Source of the DNA: Ryuthela nishihirai
Taxonomy: Eukaryota > Arthropoda > Arachnida > Araneae > Heptathelidae
Assembly: GCA_038380435.1 (NCBI GenBank)
Contig: JAWZYU010000034.1
Coordinates: forward strand, 39,804,901-39,868,900
Reading direction: 5' to 3'
DNA length: 64,000 nucleotides
Shown here piece after piece: positions 45,669 through 58,425 of the stretch. The notes under the pieces were generated by a model that was not told the DNA's origin, did no database searches, and worked only from the letters and a program-made list of their open reading frames with translations. Each line of letters opens with the position of its first letter. The first letter of the stretch is position 1. The translations under genes were made by a program, and so were the position numbers.

Positions 45669-45964
45669 TACTATACTGTATTTGTTGGGGCAAAGATTTC
45701 TCAAACGTTTTTGATACTGCTGCCTGCTAGAATCGTAGCTACTCTGATGTGACCCCTTCCCTACAATGTAAGGCTTACATAGTTAAATCTGATTTCATTA
45801 TGTTCTTCAGAGTCCTGCGACCTCCACTTCGAGACAGAGCTGGATCTATGTGCAGGGACCAAAGTACAATCGTAATAAAGGAAAAAATAAAAAAAATGTC
45901 AATCAGTTCATGATTCTGTTACCCCCATCCCCTGATTATTTATATTATTTCTTATGAGAAATTC
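45669..45964. other. No feature recognised
   Basis: Includes gggcaaagatttctcaaacg..., possibly repeat-derived, but unassigned. Confidence 0.35.
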
Positions 45965-46400
45965 TTGTTGGATTGTTTTGCCTCTGAACGGCACTTTTTT
46001 TTTTGCACACAAGGGACTAAATAGTCAGCTCATAAGGACCCTGAGAAGGTTGGGTGGAGGAGACCCACTGGACAACTGTTAAGAGACATGATAGCGTCCT
46101 GTCGTGTGTTCTTTAACGGTACAGGGTATGGCTCTCCCGCACAACATCCAGTGTGTCCATTAACGTGTGTAACATCCAGTGGGTTCTTTAACGTGCACAC
46201 GTATGGCTCTCCCGCACAAGGGGGTCACAGCTTAATGCCCCATCTGGTAGACGGCAGCATTTTCAAGCCCATCGTGTCCCCTACTGACTGAAGGCCACAG
46301 GGAATTTTGCGGAGATAAATCTCAATGCTGGCCTAGATGGGAGTCGAAACTTGGAACTGCAGATTATGAGTCTGCCGCACTACTGACTGAGAACTACTGA
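45965..46400 (-). mobile_element. SINE1, rearranged old copy
   Basis: Tail, body and head are present, but the stretch around gttctttaacgtgcacagg occurs about three times in altered form (46100-46215), the result of local duplication. Confidence 0.6.
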
Positions 46401-46514
46401 CTCCCACCACACTAGATGCACTACTGACTCCCACCATAGAAATTCGTGTCCGACTAACGAATTAAAAAAAAAATTGTATCTTTCGTCTTAGTCATGGACT
46501 GGATATATTGTATA

Positions 46515-47717
46515 CACTGAAGTGCCATTGAATTAGGGATAGCAACCTAGCAACAGGTTGGACCCCATCTGGCCCTGATTACGGCCGCCACACGACGAGC
46601 CAATGACTCCACAACCTTGCGTAAATGTTCCACAGGTATGGCAACCCATGCATCCTCCAGAGTTGTCCACAATTCTCTCAAGGTCGTCGCTGAGACACGG
46701 GCCGAACACCCTGCTCGACGATATCACAAAGATTTTCGATGGGATTTAAATCTGGGCTTCTAGGTGGACAATTCATTATTTCAAAGTCAGCAGAATGCTC
46801 CTGTAACCATGCAGTAGCCAATCTGGACCTGTGAGATGAACAGTTGTCTTGCTGGTAGATGCCATCTCCATTGGGATGCATGATGGCCATAAATGGGTGT
46901 AAATGGTCAGCCAGGAGTTCTACACACCGGGACATTGAAAGTCGTCGGTGCAAGTACCAAAGGTCCCATGACGTTCAACTGAAGACACCACAGGCTACCA
47001 ATGAGCCACCACAAGCTTTTATTGTTCCGACCTGACATGCAGGATCCATGGCTTCATGGGGTTGGTGCCATACCCTGTCTCCCATTGGCATGATGAAATT
47101 TAAATCAGGATTCATCACTCCAGGTTATCTGTTGCCAATTTTCGATGGTCCAGTTCGGATTAGCCCAGGCAAGGTGTTGAGCCCAGTGTCGTGCCGTTAG
47201 AAGTGGGATTCTCGTGGATCAGTGGATCCCGAAACCAAGACGATAAAGTGAATGTTACACGGTTAGTGCACTAACTTCCCAGCTAAAACCCGAATTCAGA
47301 TGGAAGGTGATTTCAGATAATGTCCAGCCCCTATCAGTCTGTACAATGCAGGTCAGACAGCGAAGCCCACAATCATTCAAGGCTGGTTGTCCTGTGACGT
47401 TTTTCTGTGTGCTTGTTTTTCGACAGAATTTCCATATTCCCATAACACAATTGAAACTGTCGTATGAGAAAATCCAAGTTCGTTGACAATTTCGAAGATA
47501 GAGTGTCCCATCTGTTGGGCGCCTACGATCTGCCCTCTGTCAAATGCATCTAAATCCTGCGCCTTTCCCATTACACTTCTCACGATGAATGCTTGGGGAA
47601 GCCAAAGCTGACAGCTATATATGACCACAATTTCAACCAAGCATGCAGGAAAGTGCGGGACTTGCGGTACTGAATTTGGATAACGTCTCCTATCCCTAAT
47701 TCAGTGGCACTTCAGTG
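46515..47717 (-). mobile_element. Tc1-like transposon, frameshifted
   Basis: Inverted repeats cactgaagtgcca(t/c)tgaattagg at both ends, with TA at 46513-46514 and 47718-47719; 1,203 bp. The transposase starts at 47571 (MGKAQDLDAFDRGQI), with a paired-like DNA-binding half including LGFSHTTVS. After frameshifts come QQDNCSSH near 46840 and PPRSPDLNPIENL near 46765, holding the second Asp and the final Glu of a DD34E-type centre. The first catalytic Asp region is degraded. Not autonomous now. Confidence 0.9.
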
Positions 47718-47719
47718 TA

Positions 47720-48219
47720 AACTTTCCTACTTGTTCCTATATTCTCATCTGTTTTTGCAAAAACAAATACATTTCTTTCATTCCCTGTGGTCCAAACAAT
47801 TCTTTTTCACCAGCCACCATTCCAGTAGTCGTGTTCTAAACAAAATTGTGAACTCGATCTGTGGTACATCCAGAATTTTGTTAAGGGAGAGCAAATATGT
47901 TTACCACTTATGGGGTTAATCCTTAATACTTGGTTATTTAAACATAATTTTACCTTCAGACACAGTCTTTCTTATTTCATTCGAATATACGAGGATAAGC
48001 CAATATATATGATGGATTTTGAAAAAGTTTTTTTTATTCACCACTCTCAACATCAGTACAACTCAATACAAAAATCCAACAACACAAATTCTTCTAGTTC
48101 AAAAGTTCATACACATGAACTCATTTAATATATTTATAAAGTATAATTTAACAATATATTTTACAAACAAATAAACTGAACAATACGAAAGCAGCAAATA
48201 AATATGAGTGCTCCACTTG
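47720..48219. other. No feature recognised
   Basis: AT-rich spacer between a Tc1-like element and LINE-A copy 3. Confidence 0.4.
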
Positions 48220-49830
48220 AGCCCAAGATCCTGTGTGGAGAAGTTCACGAACATAATATTTACAAAATTAGTTGCATCATCATCCTCAAGCAGCCATGGG
48301 CTATTGAGGTCCAACCAGACCGTACAATTTAGTTCTCCAAGCAAGTCTGTCCTGAGCTACATCTACTGCATCTGGCCACTGCACACCAATTCTAACAAGG
48401 TCCTGTTTGACATTGTCTGCCCACCGCATCCTAGGTCTCCCCCTCTTTCTGAGGACTTTAGGCACACTGTTCATAACCCTATTCGCCAATCTATAATTAT
48501 CCATACGGGCAACATGGCCAAACCAACGGAGTCTCTCTCTGCACAATATGCTGCTTAAAGGAGGTTGCAAACTCCTTTGCCTAACCTCATCATTAGTTAC
48601 AAAGTTGAACCACCTATGCCCAAGATACTGCGTAAGCATCTGGAATCAAAAGCATCTAGTTTCCTGTTATCTTGTTTACAGTGTCCAAGTTTCACTACCA
48701 TAACTAAACCTAGAAAGAACCAAACTATTATAGTCTAATTTTAGTCTTTAGGTGTATACGTCTATTTCTCTACACTCTCCATAGATTCTTAAAAGTCCCA
48801 GCAGCAATCCCTATTCGTCTGTTAATTTTATGCCGCACATCACCATTATCTGTTACATAGTTCCCAAGATAATTAAACTGTGACACCTGCTCAAAACTGC
48901 AACCATTCATATTAACTGAATCACAGCCTGCCTGACCAATTTTCATCACTTTAGTGTTCTCTCTGTTTATAACCAAACCTACTCTACTACCAGTCTCATC
49001 AACAGCTCGAATGAGAGTTCATCTCATCAACATCATTTGCCAAAAGGGCTAAATCATCAGCATAATCTAAATAAAGAAATTTTCGCATCTCCACACCATT
49101 TAAGGCCAAAATCTTTCCCTGGAAGTGAATTTCGCATAACATAATCAATAACCAAGCTAAAGGGAAAAGGAGACAAAATGCACCCTTGTCGAACACCAAA
49201 AGTAATGCTAAACCAATTGCTACAAGCCTTACCAACTCTCACACACGACTCAGTGTCATTATAGACAGCTTTCATTATGTTAACTAACTTGTCTGGTATA
49301 CCATATGATCTCACAATCAACAACAAATTATGACGATCAACAGAGTCGAAAGCCTTTTTGAAATCAACAAAGCTAGCAACCAAAGGTTTCTGAAACTCTA
49401 AATATTTCTCAAGAATCTGCCTAAGTGAAAATATCTGATCCACACATCCCCTACCACTTCTGAATCCACATTGCTCATCATGCAATTGACTGTCAACCAG
49501 ATTCTTAATTCTATTAAGCACAATCATGGAAAGAACTTTACCTGGAACAGAGAGTAGGCTAATACCCCTATAGTTATCACAAGAACTGCGATCACCTTTT
49601 TTTGAAAATAGGGATAACAATAGCTCTGGTAAAATCCTTAGGAACCATGCCTTTATCATAAAAGATATTCAAAATTTCAGTCATCCAAGTGGTAACCGAA
49701 ATATTCCCAACTCTAAGCATTTCTGTAGTAATTTCATCTACTCCTGGGGATTTCTGAAGTTTAAGTTTAGAAATAGCCAAAATAACTTCAGATTGTGTTA
49801 TAGGGCCAACATTAAAGCCACCAATGCAGT
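48220..49830 (-). mobile_element. LINE-A copy 3: RT domain to 3' end
   Basis: The best-preserved RT of the family. KSPGVDEITTEML near 49750; KGDRSSCDNYRGISLLSV near 49600; FRSGRGCVDQIFSLRQIL near 49460; FVDFKKAFDSVDR near 49360; GVRQGCILSPFPFSLVIDY near 49190; a frameshift, then LDYADDLALLA near 49060 (intact YADD); NYLGNYVTDNGDVR near 48860; CRERLRWFGHVARM near 48540. Differs from copies 1 and 2 at the 3' end (aaaattagttgcatcatc), so it may be a sister subfamily. Confidence 0.82.
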
Positions 49831-50698
49831 GTTATAAAAAATTAAACATTACGCTACAGCATCAAAACAATTTATTCCAGAAACATGGCCATACACTACT
49901 TTTCAATGTAATCTGTTCCTCACTAGATATATTTAATCCAACGTCTGATAAGTTTTTTGATTCCATAAGAAAAAAAATTATTTTGGTAAAGAGCACAGAG
50001 AATTATGCACTACGTTTCGAACGTTATACATTATCAGGTATTGCTGTTTCAATTGGTCTACCAGGTCGATGTTCGTCCATTACACTTGTGTGACTGTTTC
50101 TGAAAAGTTCGCATCATTTGTACATATTTTTGATGATAAACAACTGTCCCCATATTATGCACACTTTCTACAAGTAACTATATGTTCAGACATGCATTAA
50201 TGAGGGAATGTAGTAAAGATTACATAAAATGTACATATGTGTATGGAAATTCACCTTGTTTATTGACTTACCCTCGTATCAAACTTTTTCTTTGGGAAGG
50301 AAGTGGCATGCTAGTGGGAAAAAATGTGCACTATTACCAGGCATTATCTTGTTGAAATTTGGTGCTCAGCACATCAACAAATGATATTGCAGCCAATCTA
50401 AGGATGCCATCAAAGTACCAAGTACCTACTGATGATGAAACTAAGACATGTCAAGCACCGACGTTAAATTGCAAAAATGAGAAATGGTGTTAAGGAAACT
50501 TCACACGATTTCTCCCAATGTTCAAGCAGTGCCCTTGCATGAAATAAACTCCTCTTTGTGTTCATATACATAACCTTTAATGGAGGTTTTCTAACTGTTC
50601 TGCATACTTTGTCATTTCTATCTGTCAAACACTCATGCATCATTTGCACTATCAGTTGACGATGTTCTTCTATCTGTTGGAATGCTAATCATATGCAC
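49831..50698. other. No feature recognised
   Basis: Short open frames (89 and 61 codons) without domains. Confidence 0.4.
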
Positions 50699-50700
50699 AT

Positions 50701-51690
50701 AAGCTCACGAGACAAAAAATTAGTCATCTCCTGCCATTAAAGGGTTACATCTGTTCGACAGCAACAGAGGGTGAACAGTAATAAACACGTCCTACAAATA
50801 GCTGTGCCATGCACTACGAGGTTCATACAGTGAAGAGAAGTTGTTGTGTGCCATGTGTGTGTTAGTCGCTCCATGAAACATGGGTTGCGCCAAAGATGTG
50901 AATGAGTGGCAAAAAGGTGTTATTGCATTTGGCTGAGCCAAAGGGCATAGTGTACAAGAAGTTGCTGCCTTTGCTGGTGTGTCAAAATATACTGTTCAAA
51001 GGGTCTTCTAGCAGTGGCATACATCACAGTCCATCAGTAATCATCGCCAGAAAGACTGTGCTCACCAATAGGGATCACTGCAGTGTGTCATGCACTGTTA
51101 GGGCAAACTGCTTTGCAACGAGGCATGATTTGCTCCAGTCAGTCAAATCAGCCTACAACAAGCTGTTTCCGAACAAACACTCCAAAGAGAACTGCATGCC
51201 ATGGATATCTGGAGCAGAGTACTGCAGAAGAGACCCATGTTAACAGCTCTGCACAAGGCTGCATGGCTACAGTGGGTGCGATGCCACAAAGACTGGACTG
51301 TCGACTCTTGGAAGTGTGTGATCTGGTCGGATGAGTCACGTTTTTGCTTTTACTCGAATAATGCAAGGCGACGGGTACATTCGTAAGCCACATGAAGCTT
51401 TCCATGCAGACTGTGTGCAAGGTTCTGTTGTTAATGCTAGAGAAGGCTCTGTGATGTTCTGGGGGTGTTTCATGTATGAGGAAATGGGTCCTTTGGTTGC
51501 GGTGACATCAAATCTGGTCAAACTGCGGCATTTGCTGCTGGATGAGTGGATGAAATTGATGTGCACTACATCCACACACTGGTAGCATCCATGCCAGACA
51601 GGATTTTGGCTGTTCTTCAGTCATATGGAGGCGTTACATGCTATTAGGTGACATTCAGCCAAGGGTGACTAATTTTTTGTCCGATGAGCT
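50701..51690 (+). mobile_element. Tc1-like transposon with catalytic deletion
   Basis: Inverted repeats from agctca.. through gacaaaaaattagtca at both ends, TA at 50699-50700 and 51691-51692; 990 bp. The frame begins near 50881 (MGCAKDVNEWQKGVIAFG), continues with KYTVQRV, and has WSDESRFCFYS near 51325 with the first catalytic Asp. The DNxxxH and SPDLNPIE regions are absent: after GCFMYEEMGPLV the sequence jumps to a short C-terminal remnant. A second, unrelated Tc1 family to the one at 46.5 kb. Confidence 0.88.
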
Positions 51691-51692
51691 TA

Positions 51693-53083
51693 CATCCTGA
51701 CTTACGAGTATACGCATATGTAGTTTAAGATGATTCCAACTTTTTCAGGGTAGAAAAATTTAAACACTACAGAGTAAAAAATATTTGAAGGAAATCATCT
51801 GGTTACCTTCTGAATAGAAATTTTTAAATAAGTTTATATGAAATGGGTAAAAAGAGTGATGATCATCATTTAGTATTAGTTCTCACCTCAAAAACATTTT
51901 ATGTTTCATATTTGATAGAAATAGTGAAGTAGGTCAATAAAAACTATATTTTCTGTTAATTGATAGAATTACATTAGGATATTTTTTTAAAAAAGGGTAT
52001 AAAATGGGAATTAAAGGCATTTCTAAACTTTCTTTTTACACGCAAATTTTTCGTACAAATATAGACTTTTTTATTTCTTTTTTCAATGAATTATGTGAAA
52101 AAGTTCGCTTTAATACTTTATATTTATGCGAAAATCTGAAGCAACAGTTTTTGGAATTAAACTATATTTAAAAATACTGATGTTAATAACACTTTTAATT
52201 GCCATCACAGATAAATGATCAGGATGATCTTTACATGCAATCTACCTATCTATAGGCAAGAATATAACTGTAGTCTGAATAAGAGGACCTTTTTTAGGCA
52301 CTGCTTATTAGACTATAAAAAATAATAAATAAATAACTTCTCAAGTAGCTGCTTGCCACAGAGGTCTGACAGGAGCCTGCTAGTTTCTACACCATGTAGG
52401 TCTGTGAGGAAGGAGAGATCTCAGCAGAAAAACAACACAAACATCCATGTCTTATCCAGGTCCCTTTGAGCAGTAGCCAAACACACTAACCACTCAGACA
52501 TTTGCAAAAATATAATAAAAATGGATCACACAGTGATTATTCGTATTTCTAATGAAAGTAAGCTGTGTTTCAAGTTCATAACTCTAGATTTCAGGTTCCC
52601 TAGCCCACTGTCACAATGACCTTTTGATGGATCATAAAAGGCTCTGGCCAATCCAGTTAGCCTGTAGTTACTGCTACTATTTGTGGTGTGAGGTGAATGG
52701 AAATTATAATTTTGAGTCATGCAGTAAATATGCATTTGAATTTTGAGTTGTGACCAAAAATGTTTGGAAAACATTGATCTGCATCATAGGAGATGAAATC
52801 ATTTTATCACTTGGCACATTTCACATGCTCAAATCAATGATTAGACCTTCCTATGAGAAAAAGTAAATAGAAATTCTATGGTTAATTCAGCCGTCCAACA
52901 TGAGTTTTGTTCAATACCATCCAACGATTTCAATTTGTGCACGAATGTATGCTGTACCCCAATTTTGGAAAGGAACAATGGTAAAAAAATTGACTGTTTT
53001 GCATTGAGTATAGTATATTCTTCACTTGTCAAAACACGTTGTGACTAAGCATAGGAAAAAAGATATACTTTACAAGTTTACAT
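51693..53083. other. No gene; one SINE2
   Basis: AT-rich downstream flank of copy 4; SINE2 at 52331-52505 is the only recognised element. Confidence 0.45.
52331..52505 (-). mobile_element. SINE2, diverged
   Basis: Reverse orientation; body well matched (caagtagctgcttgccacagagg), box B region partly deleted (tatccaggtccctttgagc). Confidence 0.75.
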
Positions 53084-53089
53084 TTTATT
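53084..53089 (-). promoter_or_regulatory. Candidate poly(A) signal of copy 4
   Basis: AATAAA on the minus strand about 120 bases beyond the copy 4 stop codon, followed by AT-rich sequence. Suitable spacing; usage not demonstrable here. Confidence 0.45.
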
Positions 53090-53209
53090 TACAAGACTAT
53101 ACTATATATCAACATTCTAACTTGACTGCATTCAGGCTTGAAATATAAATGATGCACAATATATATTCCCTGCTATTTCTTTTCTTCTTAGTATTACATG
53201 CTACAGAAG

Positions 53210-54181
53210 TCAACCTAAAAATGAATTGATTAAGGGTGCTATGCGTTCGGGATTGTTCAGATGCACGAAATGATTTCCTTCTATTTTTTCAAGCAGAAAT
53301 CTCTTGCAATGCTTTTTGTAACACTCAATAAATTCGCCTATTTCTGGTGATGTTATCTTATATATGTGATGTGGATTATTGGCCAATATCATTAGCATTT
53401 CACACTTTAGAGCAGACATATATCCCATCAGTGTATTATGACTAGCCATATAATATTCAATTGATTCGACTCTAAGATCTCTAGTAAATATGCATCCTTT
53501 CCCATAGTCAGATAAGCTAGTTCCTCTTGTCAAAAGGATTCTTGCTGAATCATCAGTGATTTCATTGTATGAGCCTACCTTTAGTCGTTCCATAGCTGCC
53601 TCTACTGAATACACTGGTGATTCATTCAACAATTTTTCCTCTACCTTTAAATTACGTTCAATTAGGTCTTTTGTTACTTTTGAGAGTTCTTTTGGTGTTA
53701 CTGACATTAGTTTGACTTGATCAATGGCAACTAATTTTTGAACAGTTTCAGGGAAAATGCTAGCATATAATTGTCCAAAGGCTGCACCCATACTATGACC
53801 TATAATGCTAAATTTGGTCCACTGCAAATGATCAACAACTCTTTTGAAGTCAATCACAGTATCAAGAGGACTATAGAAACAACCCAATGGTTTATGAGAA
53901 GAAAATCCATGACCTGGTATATCAATGGCCACTATGCGAAAAGAAGGTGATAATAATGGGATTAGCTTATCAAATGTCCCTGCATTATCCAACAATCCAT
54001 GAAGAGCTAGAATTGGAGTACCTGTTTCTCTTCCCCAAGATTTAGCTGCAATATGACCGTATGGAACTGGAATCTGAAGCTCTTTCACTTTCACTCCATG
54101 GTGGTCACATGCCTTGGGTGATGTCAAAATCAGGTTAGCCTTTAGAATTAAATTGTTATAGCTGTTGGCCTTTTGCAACAT
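53210..54181 (-). CDS. Copy 4: SERHL/kraken-like alpha/beta hydrolase, oxyanion motif HGL
   Basis: About 323 residues from the ATG at 54181. Seen: HGLLDNAGTF (61-70), where the other four copies have HGW; DIPGHGFSSH; elbow GHSMGA with Ser130; Asp154 in VAID after strand 6; GNHFVHL with His304. The strand-7 position reads ANNPHH, with no Asp. The N-terminal ~30 residues are basic and rich in Asn, Leu and Ser. It ends NSFLG, no PTS1. The exon opens at 54203 after the acceptor atttctgtag, and the frame is open across the junction (RKEER, as in copy 5), so translation may begin in an upstream exon that I could not locate. The Trp-to-Leu change sits beside the oxyanion hole and could alter substrate choice; it does not by itself suggest inactivity, since the triad candidates remain. 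Confidence 0.86.
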   Translation of the reverse strand: MLQKANSYNNLILKANLILTSPKACDHHGVKVKELQIPVPYGHIAAKSWGRETGTPILALHGLLDNAGTFDKLIPLLSPSFRIVAIDIPGHGFSSHKPLGCFYSPLDTVIDFKRVVDHLQWTKFSIIGHSMGAAFGQLYASIFPETVQKLVAIDQVKLMSVTPKELSKVTKDLIERNLKVEEKLLNESPVYSVEAAMERLKVGSYNEITDDSARILLTRGTSLSDYGKGCIFTRDLRVESIEYYMASHNTLMGYMSALKCEMLMILANNPHHIYKITSPEIGEFIECYKKHCKRFLLEKIEGNHFVHLNNPERIAPLINSFLG

Positions 54182-54203
54182 CTGAAAAGTTCTTTCTTCT
54201 TTT

Positions 54204-56930
54204 CTACAGAAATAAACATTCACCGATATAAAACTACCATGTCTTATTACAATATGCATGACTAAGTTGAATACATCCTCAGACAAGGCCGGTATATTTA
54301 GATGCCACTATAATACCATTGAGAAATCTCAAGTAATTAACGAGATTTCAAAATTACCTTTTATTTGGAAAATTACTTCAAATGCAAAATAAAATATATG
54401 CTTCTATTTATTTATATCCTATTCCAGGTATAATAATGACAAAATCACATAAAACAACATTATAATTTAGGTTTATGAAGTTTTCTTTGAGATTAATACA
54501 GCCCATAAAAATTCTTTTACCCAAAATGATTCACAGTGTAGTGCAAAATCAAATGCAGAGTCACTTATGAAAAAAACTGCATAACAATCCTCTATATGCC
54601 CAAAATGTAAAGCACATGAAAATACTTTGCTTCAAGCAACACTTGGAACGTTTGTATAATAACCCGGCCCTGCCATCAGATGTACAAATAAATTAGTTTA
54701 TTACATTCCAAGAAAAACAAAGCATTTACTTGTTCTATCTGTGTAGTTCTATATACATCTCTGTTCAGCTTTTGAAACTTACGAAAATTTTTAGCAACAC
54801 TACTTGGGACTGCACATTTCCATAGATTTGAGCATAAAATAAGTAGAAGTGTTATTAGTTAAATCACCTTAAATAATAATCATTTCAAGACTGCTTATCA
54901 TATCCAAAGATGCCAAATTTGTACATTTTTGTTGAATGTTTTCAAAACCAAAAAATTGTTTTCATAAACTTAAACATTCAATATCCTTTCATAATGTATT
55001 TAAAAAATCATTATCGATTTCAGTATTATAACATAAATTATTGTTTACAAATTCAATTGTAGAATATAATTACATTTTATTTAAAATATTTTTGCTTAAA
55101 ATTAGAACTAATTTTTTGACAACTATTTCAGGAAATACTGAAAATTCAAATGATAGTTTCAATAATAATTCTTATTTAAATAAATCATCAATCAATCAAT
55201 CAATAGTAAATACATAGAGTTTATCTGTTGACACAGAAGTCAATAAATAATATGGGTTTGATTATTGTACAGTGATAAAATTCATTTTTTCCACGACTTA
55301 TTAATTCTTATTTAAAAAAACTTTATGATTACTTTATAATTATTATTATGATGCACACGTTTACTGCAACATTGAACATATTTTTTTACATTTGCATTCC
55401 TTATAGATTTCACTTTAGGCTATTATAACTTGTCGATAATAACTACATTCACTGAACATAGCATTTCCATGTAAAATTAGAAGAATAACATATTATCTCT
55501 AGAGAATATAGAATGCTGATTTTTATTTTCCAACTTTAGCACCCTTTAACAATGGAAACTTGAACAAATGGATAATTTGGGAAAGGCAAATAGTAATATA
55601 TCTTTAATATCTGCCCAACCCAAAAATGTTGCATCTTAACACCCCTCTCTAGAGAAAAGGGAGCAAATCACTGCTGTTAATGTAAACCCCTTTCAAACTT
55701 CTAGCATAAGTAGTTCATTTTATAGTAATTTAACCCTTTTACTACCATATTGGCCCAAACAGCAGGTAGGAAGTAGTGAAGAGAAAGGAAGAGTATTGAT
55801 TGGATAAGTTAATTTGAAATCTCAGCCATTTTGGGTCGATATGTTTGTGAAAGGGTTAAAGTTTTACTGTTTTGTAGTGATAATGCTAATAGTGGAAATT
55901 AAAACTTTGAAGATTTCAAAATGCAAATCTTAATATTTCATCAGTACCTATCGAACCCAAAAATAATTTTTTATTTACCTCTAAAAGCAAAAAGTCGAAT
56001 GTCTACAGACAAATGAACAGATGACAAAATAAAAATAATAGTTTGTTTTCGAAAATGAGATAAAAACAGATGATTAGTCACTACTACACAGACATGATAC
56101 TCTGCAGTTATTGTTAACACATAACATGCAAAGTCACTATACTCTGTAGTTCTTGTTAATACGTAACAATTTCACGTATGAGCATTTCTCATATGCCTAA
56201 TAGAGATTATTCAGGTACACACACACACACATGGTACACAACAAAATGGTGTAGAGAAGTAACACAAGTTTTGAAGTTCTCCATAACATTTTAGGAGTCC
56301 TTTGTAAGCATAAAAAAGGAAAATATTATCAATGGGCAAGATCTGTACTTTCTCTTGCACTGCGAGTGTGGTTGGTATATTTCTGGTGTTGAGTAATTGT
56401 TTTTACAGAGGGGGAGGGGAATTCATGGACAGCCAAGCATTTTTAAGGGCATCTTTTTGCTTAAAAATAAAATGACATACAACAAAGTTAACAATTATGT
56501 AATTTTCTTCATTACTACTTCACAAAACCAATGCTTAATTTTTAATGTCATTTTGTTTCCTATTTTTTCACCATGTTATCTTTATCAAAGTACTCCTGTT
56601 TGCATTGAAATATGTTTGTTTGTATTTGTAACAAAATTTTCTCTATCTCCAGTGAATATATAATGAAATCAAATCCTAAAAGCCATTTACAAGTAGATAT
56701 ATTGGAATTTGGTATTTTAAAATTAGGACTAATTTTAAAATACCAAATTATAAAAATAAATTTTAAAATAATATAATAATATATAAATAATTTTAAAATA
56801 CCAAATAAATAAAAAATATATTTAATATATTCTATCTGCTAAAGGATTATCCTTACTTTAATCATGTTTCTTAGTTATATTGAGTAATGATTTAAATATT
56901 TAAAACACTGAAAATTTTTGCAAAAATGCT
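54204..56930 (-). other. Presumed intron or upstream region of copy 4
   Basis: Opens with the copy 4 acceptor. No convincing coding first exon: minus-strand donor-like sites near 54357 and 54775 follow sequence with stops. (AATC)n at 55185-55203 and (AC)n at 56217-56230. Confidence 0.4.
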
Positions 56931-58425
56931 AGGGTGATTCATAAGTCTGTGTATTTTTTACCATGCAAAATGTGTACAGTGACTGATCAATGTGTTGGCT
57001 TTGCATACTCTGAATCTAGTATTAAGGGAATGTACAAAGTCCACTGTATCAGCCTATAACTATTATAAGTGTTATAAGTATTGGAGTCTTGGTTTTCATT
57101 GTTAGAAACATTGTACAATGAATGATTTAAGCATCGAAATTCGTGTAAATTTATGTCATTACAAGGAAAAAGGATTAAAAGCTACAGAAGTAGTTCAACA
57201 AATATGCAAAGTGGAAGGTGAGGGGCAAGGGGGGGGGGGGACAGTCCCCATTCCTACTGCTCAAGCTAGGTTCAAGAAGTTCAAAGGTGGTGACATGAGT
57301 CTCGATAGTAAGCCACAATCGGGACAGCCAATATCAATAGATTGCAACATCCTGTGCCACATTGTTGAAGCTGGTCCATTAACAAGCACTCACAGGCTCT
57401 TCTTCAAACTTGGATGCTCACAAGAAATTATGGTGCAGCTTTTGCAACACATTGGTAATGTAGCCAGAAGTTGCCAAAGTGTTACACCTCAACTGACTGC
57501 TACAAGCAAACTGTCATATTGAAGTCTGCAGGAAACTCCTTGCTAATCCACACGACAACCATTTCATCAAGCAAATTGTTACGTGTGATGAAAAATGCAC
57601 CTTTTCAACAATTAGAACATCCAAAAGCAGTGGCTTGACTTAGGCCAACATGCACTTCTTGTCCTAAAATGGAGACGATTTGAAACAAAGGCAATGTTAC
57701 ATGTTTGGTGGAATTTTGAAGGTGTAGTGCACTTTGAACTGTTTCCCAACTGATATGTCATCAATGCTGACCTCTACTAAGCACAACTGTAGCACATGCA
57801 CTCTATGATACTTCAAATGTTACCCAGGATTGGGAAACAGACATCATCTATCAATCCACCAACAAGCCACAACAATCACCAACAATCCACCAACAAGCCA
57901 CAACTAAACCACACATCTCGCTTCAGACTAGAGAAAAACTTTGAGAATTGGCATTTGAGCATCTTCCTTAACCAGTATATAGTCTGAACCTAGTTCCTTC
58001 CAACTACCATTTCTTTCACTCTATGGATCATTTTCTTTGAGGCAAGATGTTTAAAATTCAATTCATTTCAATTCAAATTTATTTTCCAAAGTATCATCTA
58101 TACAATTATTTTACATAAAAAAAAAACCTTAGGTCAAAGCTTATCCACGGGAATATATATAGTTTTAATAGATATGGTCTAGATTACATTAATATCATGG
58201 CATAAAATGAAGGAGAAAAAAAAAACCTTTCAGGAAGTCAAAAACAGATATCAGGAATTTTTCACCTCCAATGACCAAGCATGGTATCAAAAAGGAATCA
58301 ACTTGCTGACAGATGGCTACAGACTATTTAAAATGATGGATTTTATTTCATTAAGGTTTGTTATTTATATTGTAAAAATCATTTCTTAAGTAGACAATAA
58401 AACACACAGCTTCATGAATCACTCA
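56931..58425 (+). mobile_element. Mariner transposon, decayed, with an internal insertion
   Basis: Left end agggtgattcataagtctgtgt; right end at 58399-58425 is its approximate reverse complement (acacagcttcatgaatcac). The transposase begins at 57118; a FKKFKGGDMSLDSKPQSGQP segment matches the SETMAR-type mariner N-terminus, IVTCDEKC near 57590 carries the first catalytic Asp, and the C-terminal part (EFFTSNDQAWYQKGINLL) is at 58230-58310. About 160 bp of AT-rich sequence (58047-58210) is inserted before that. A (G)n run breaks the frame near 57230. Inactive. Confidence 0.82.
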
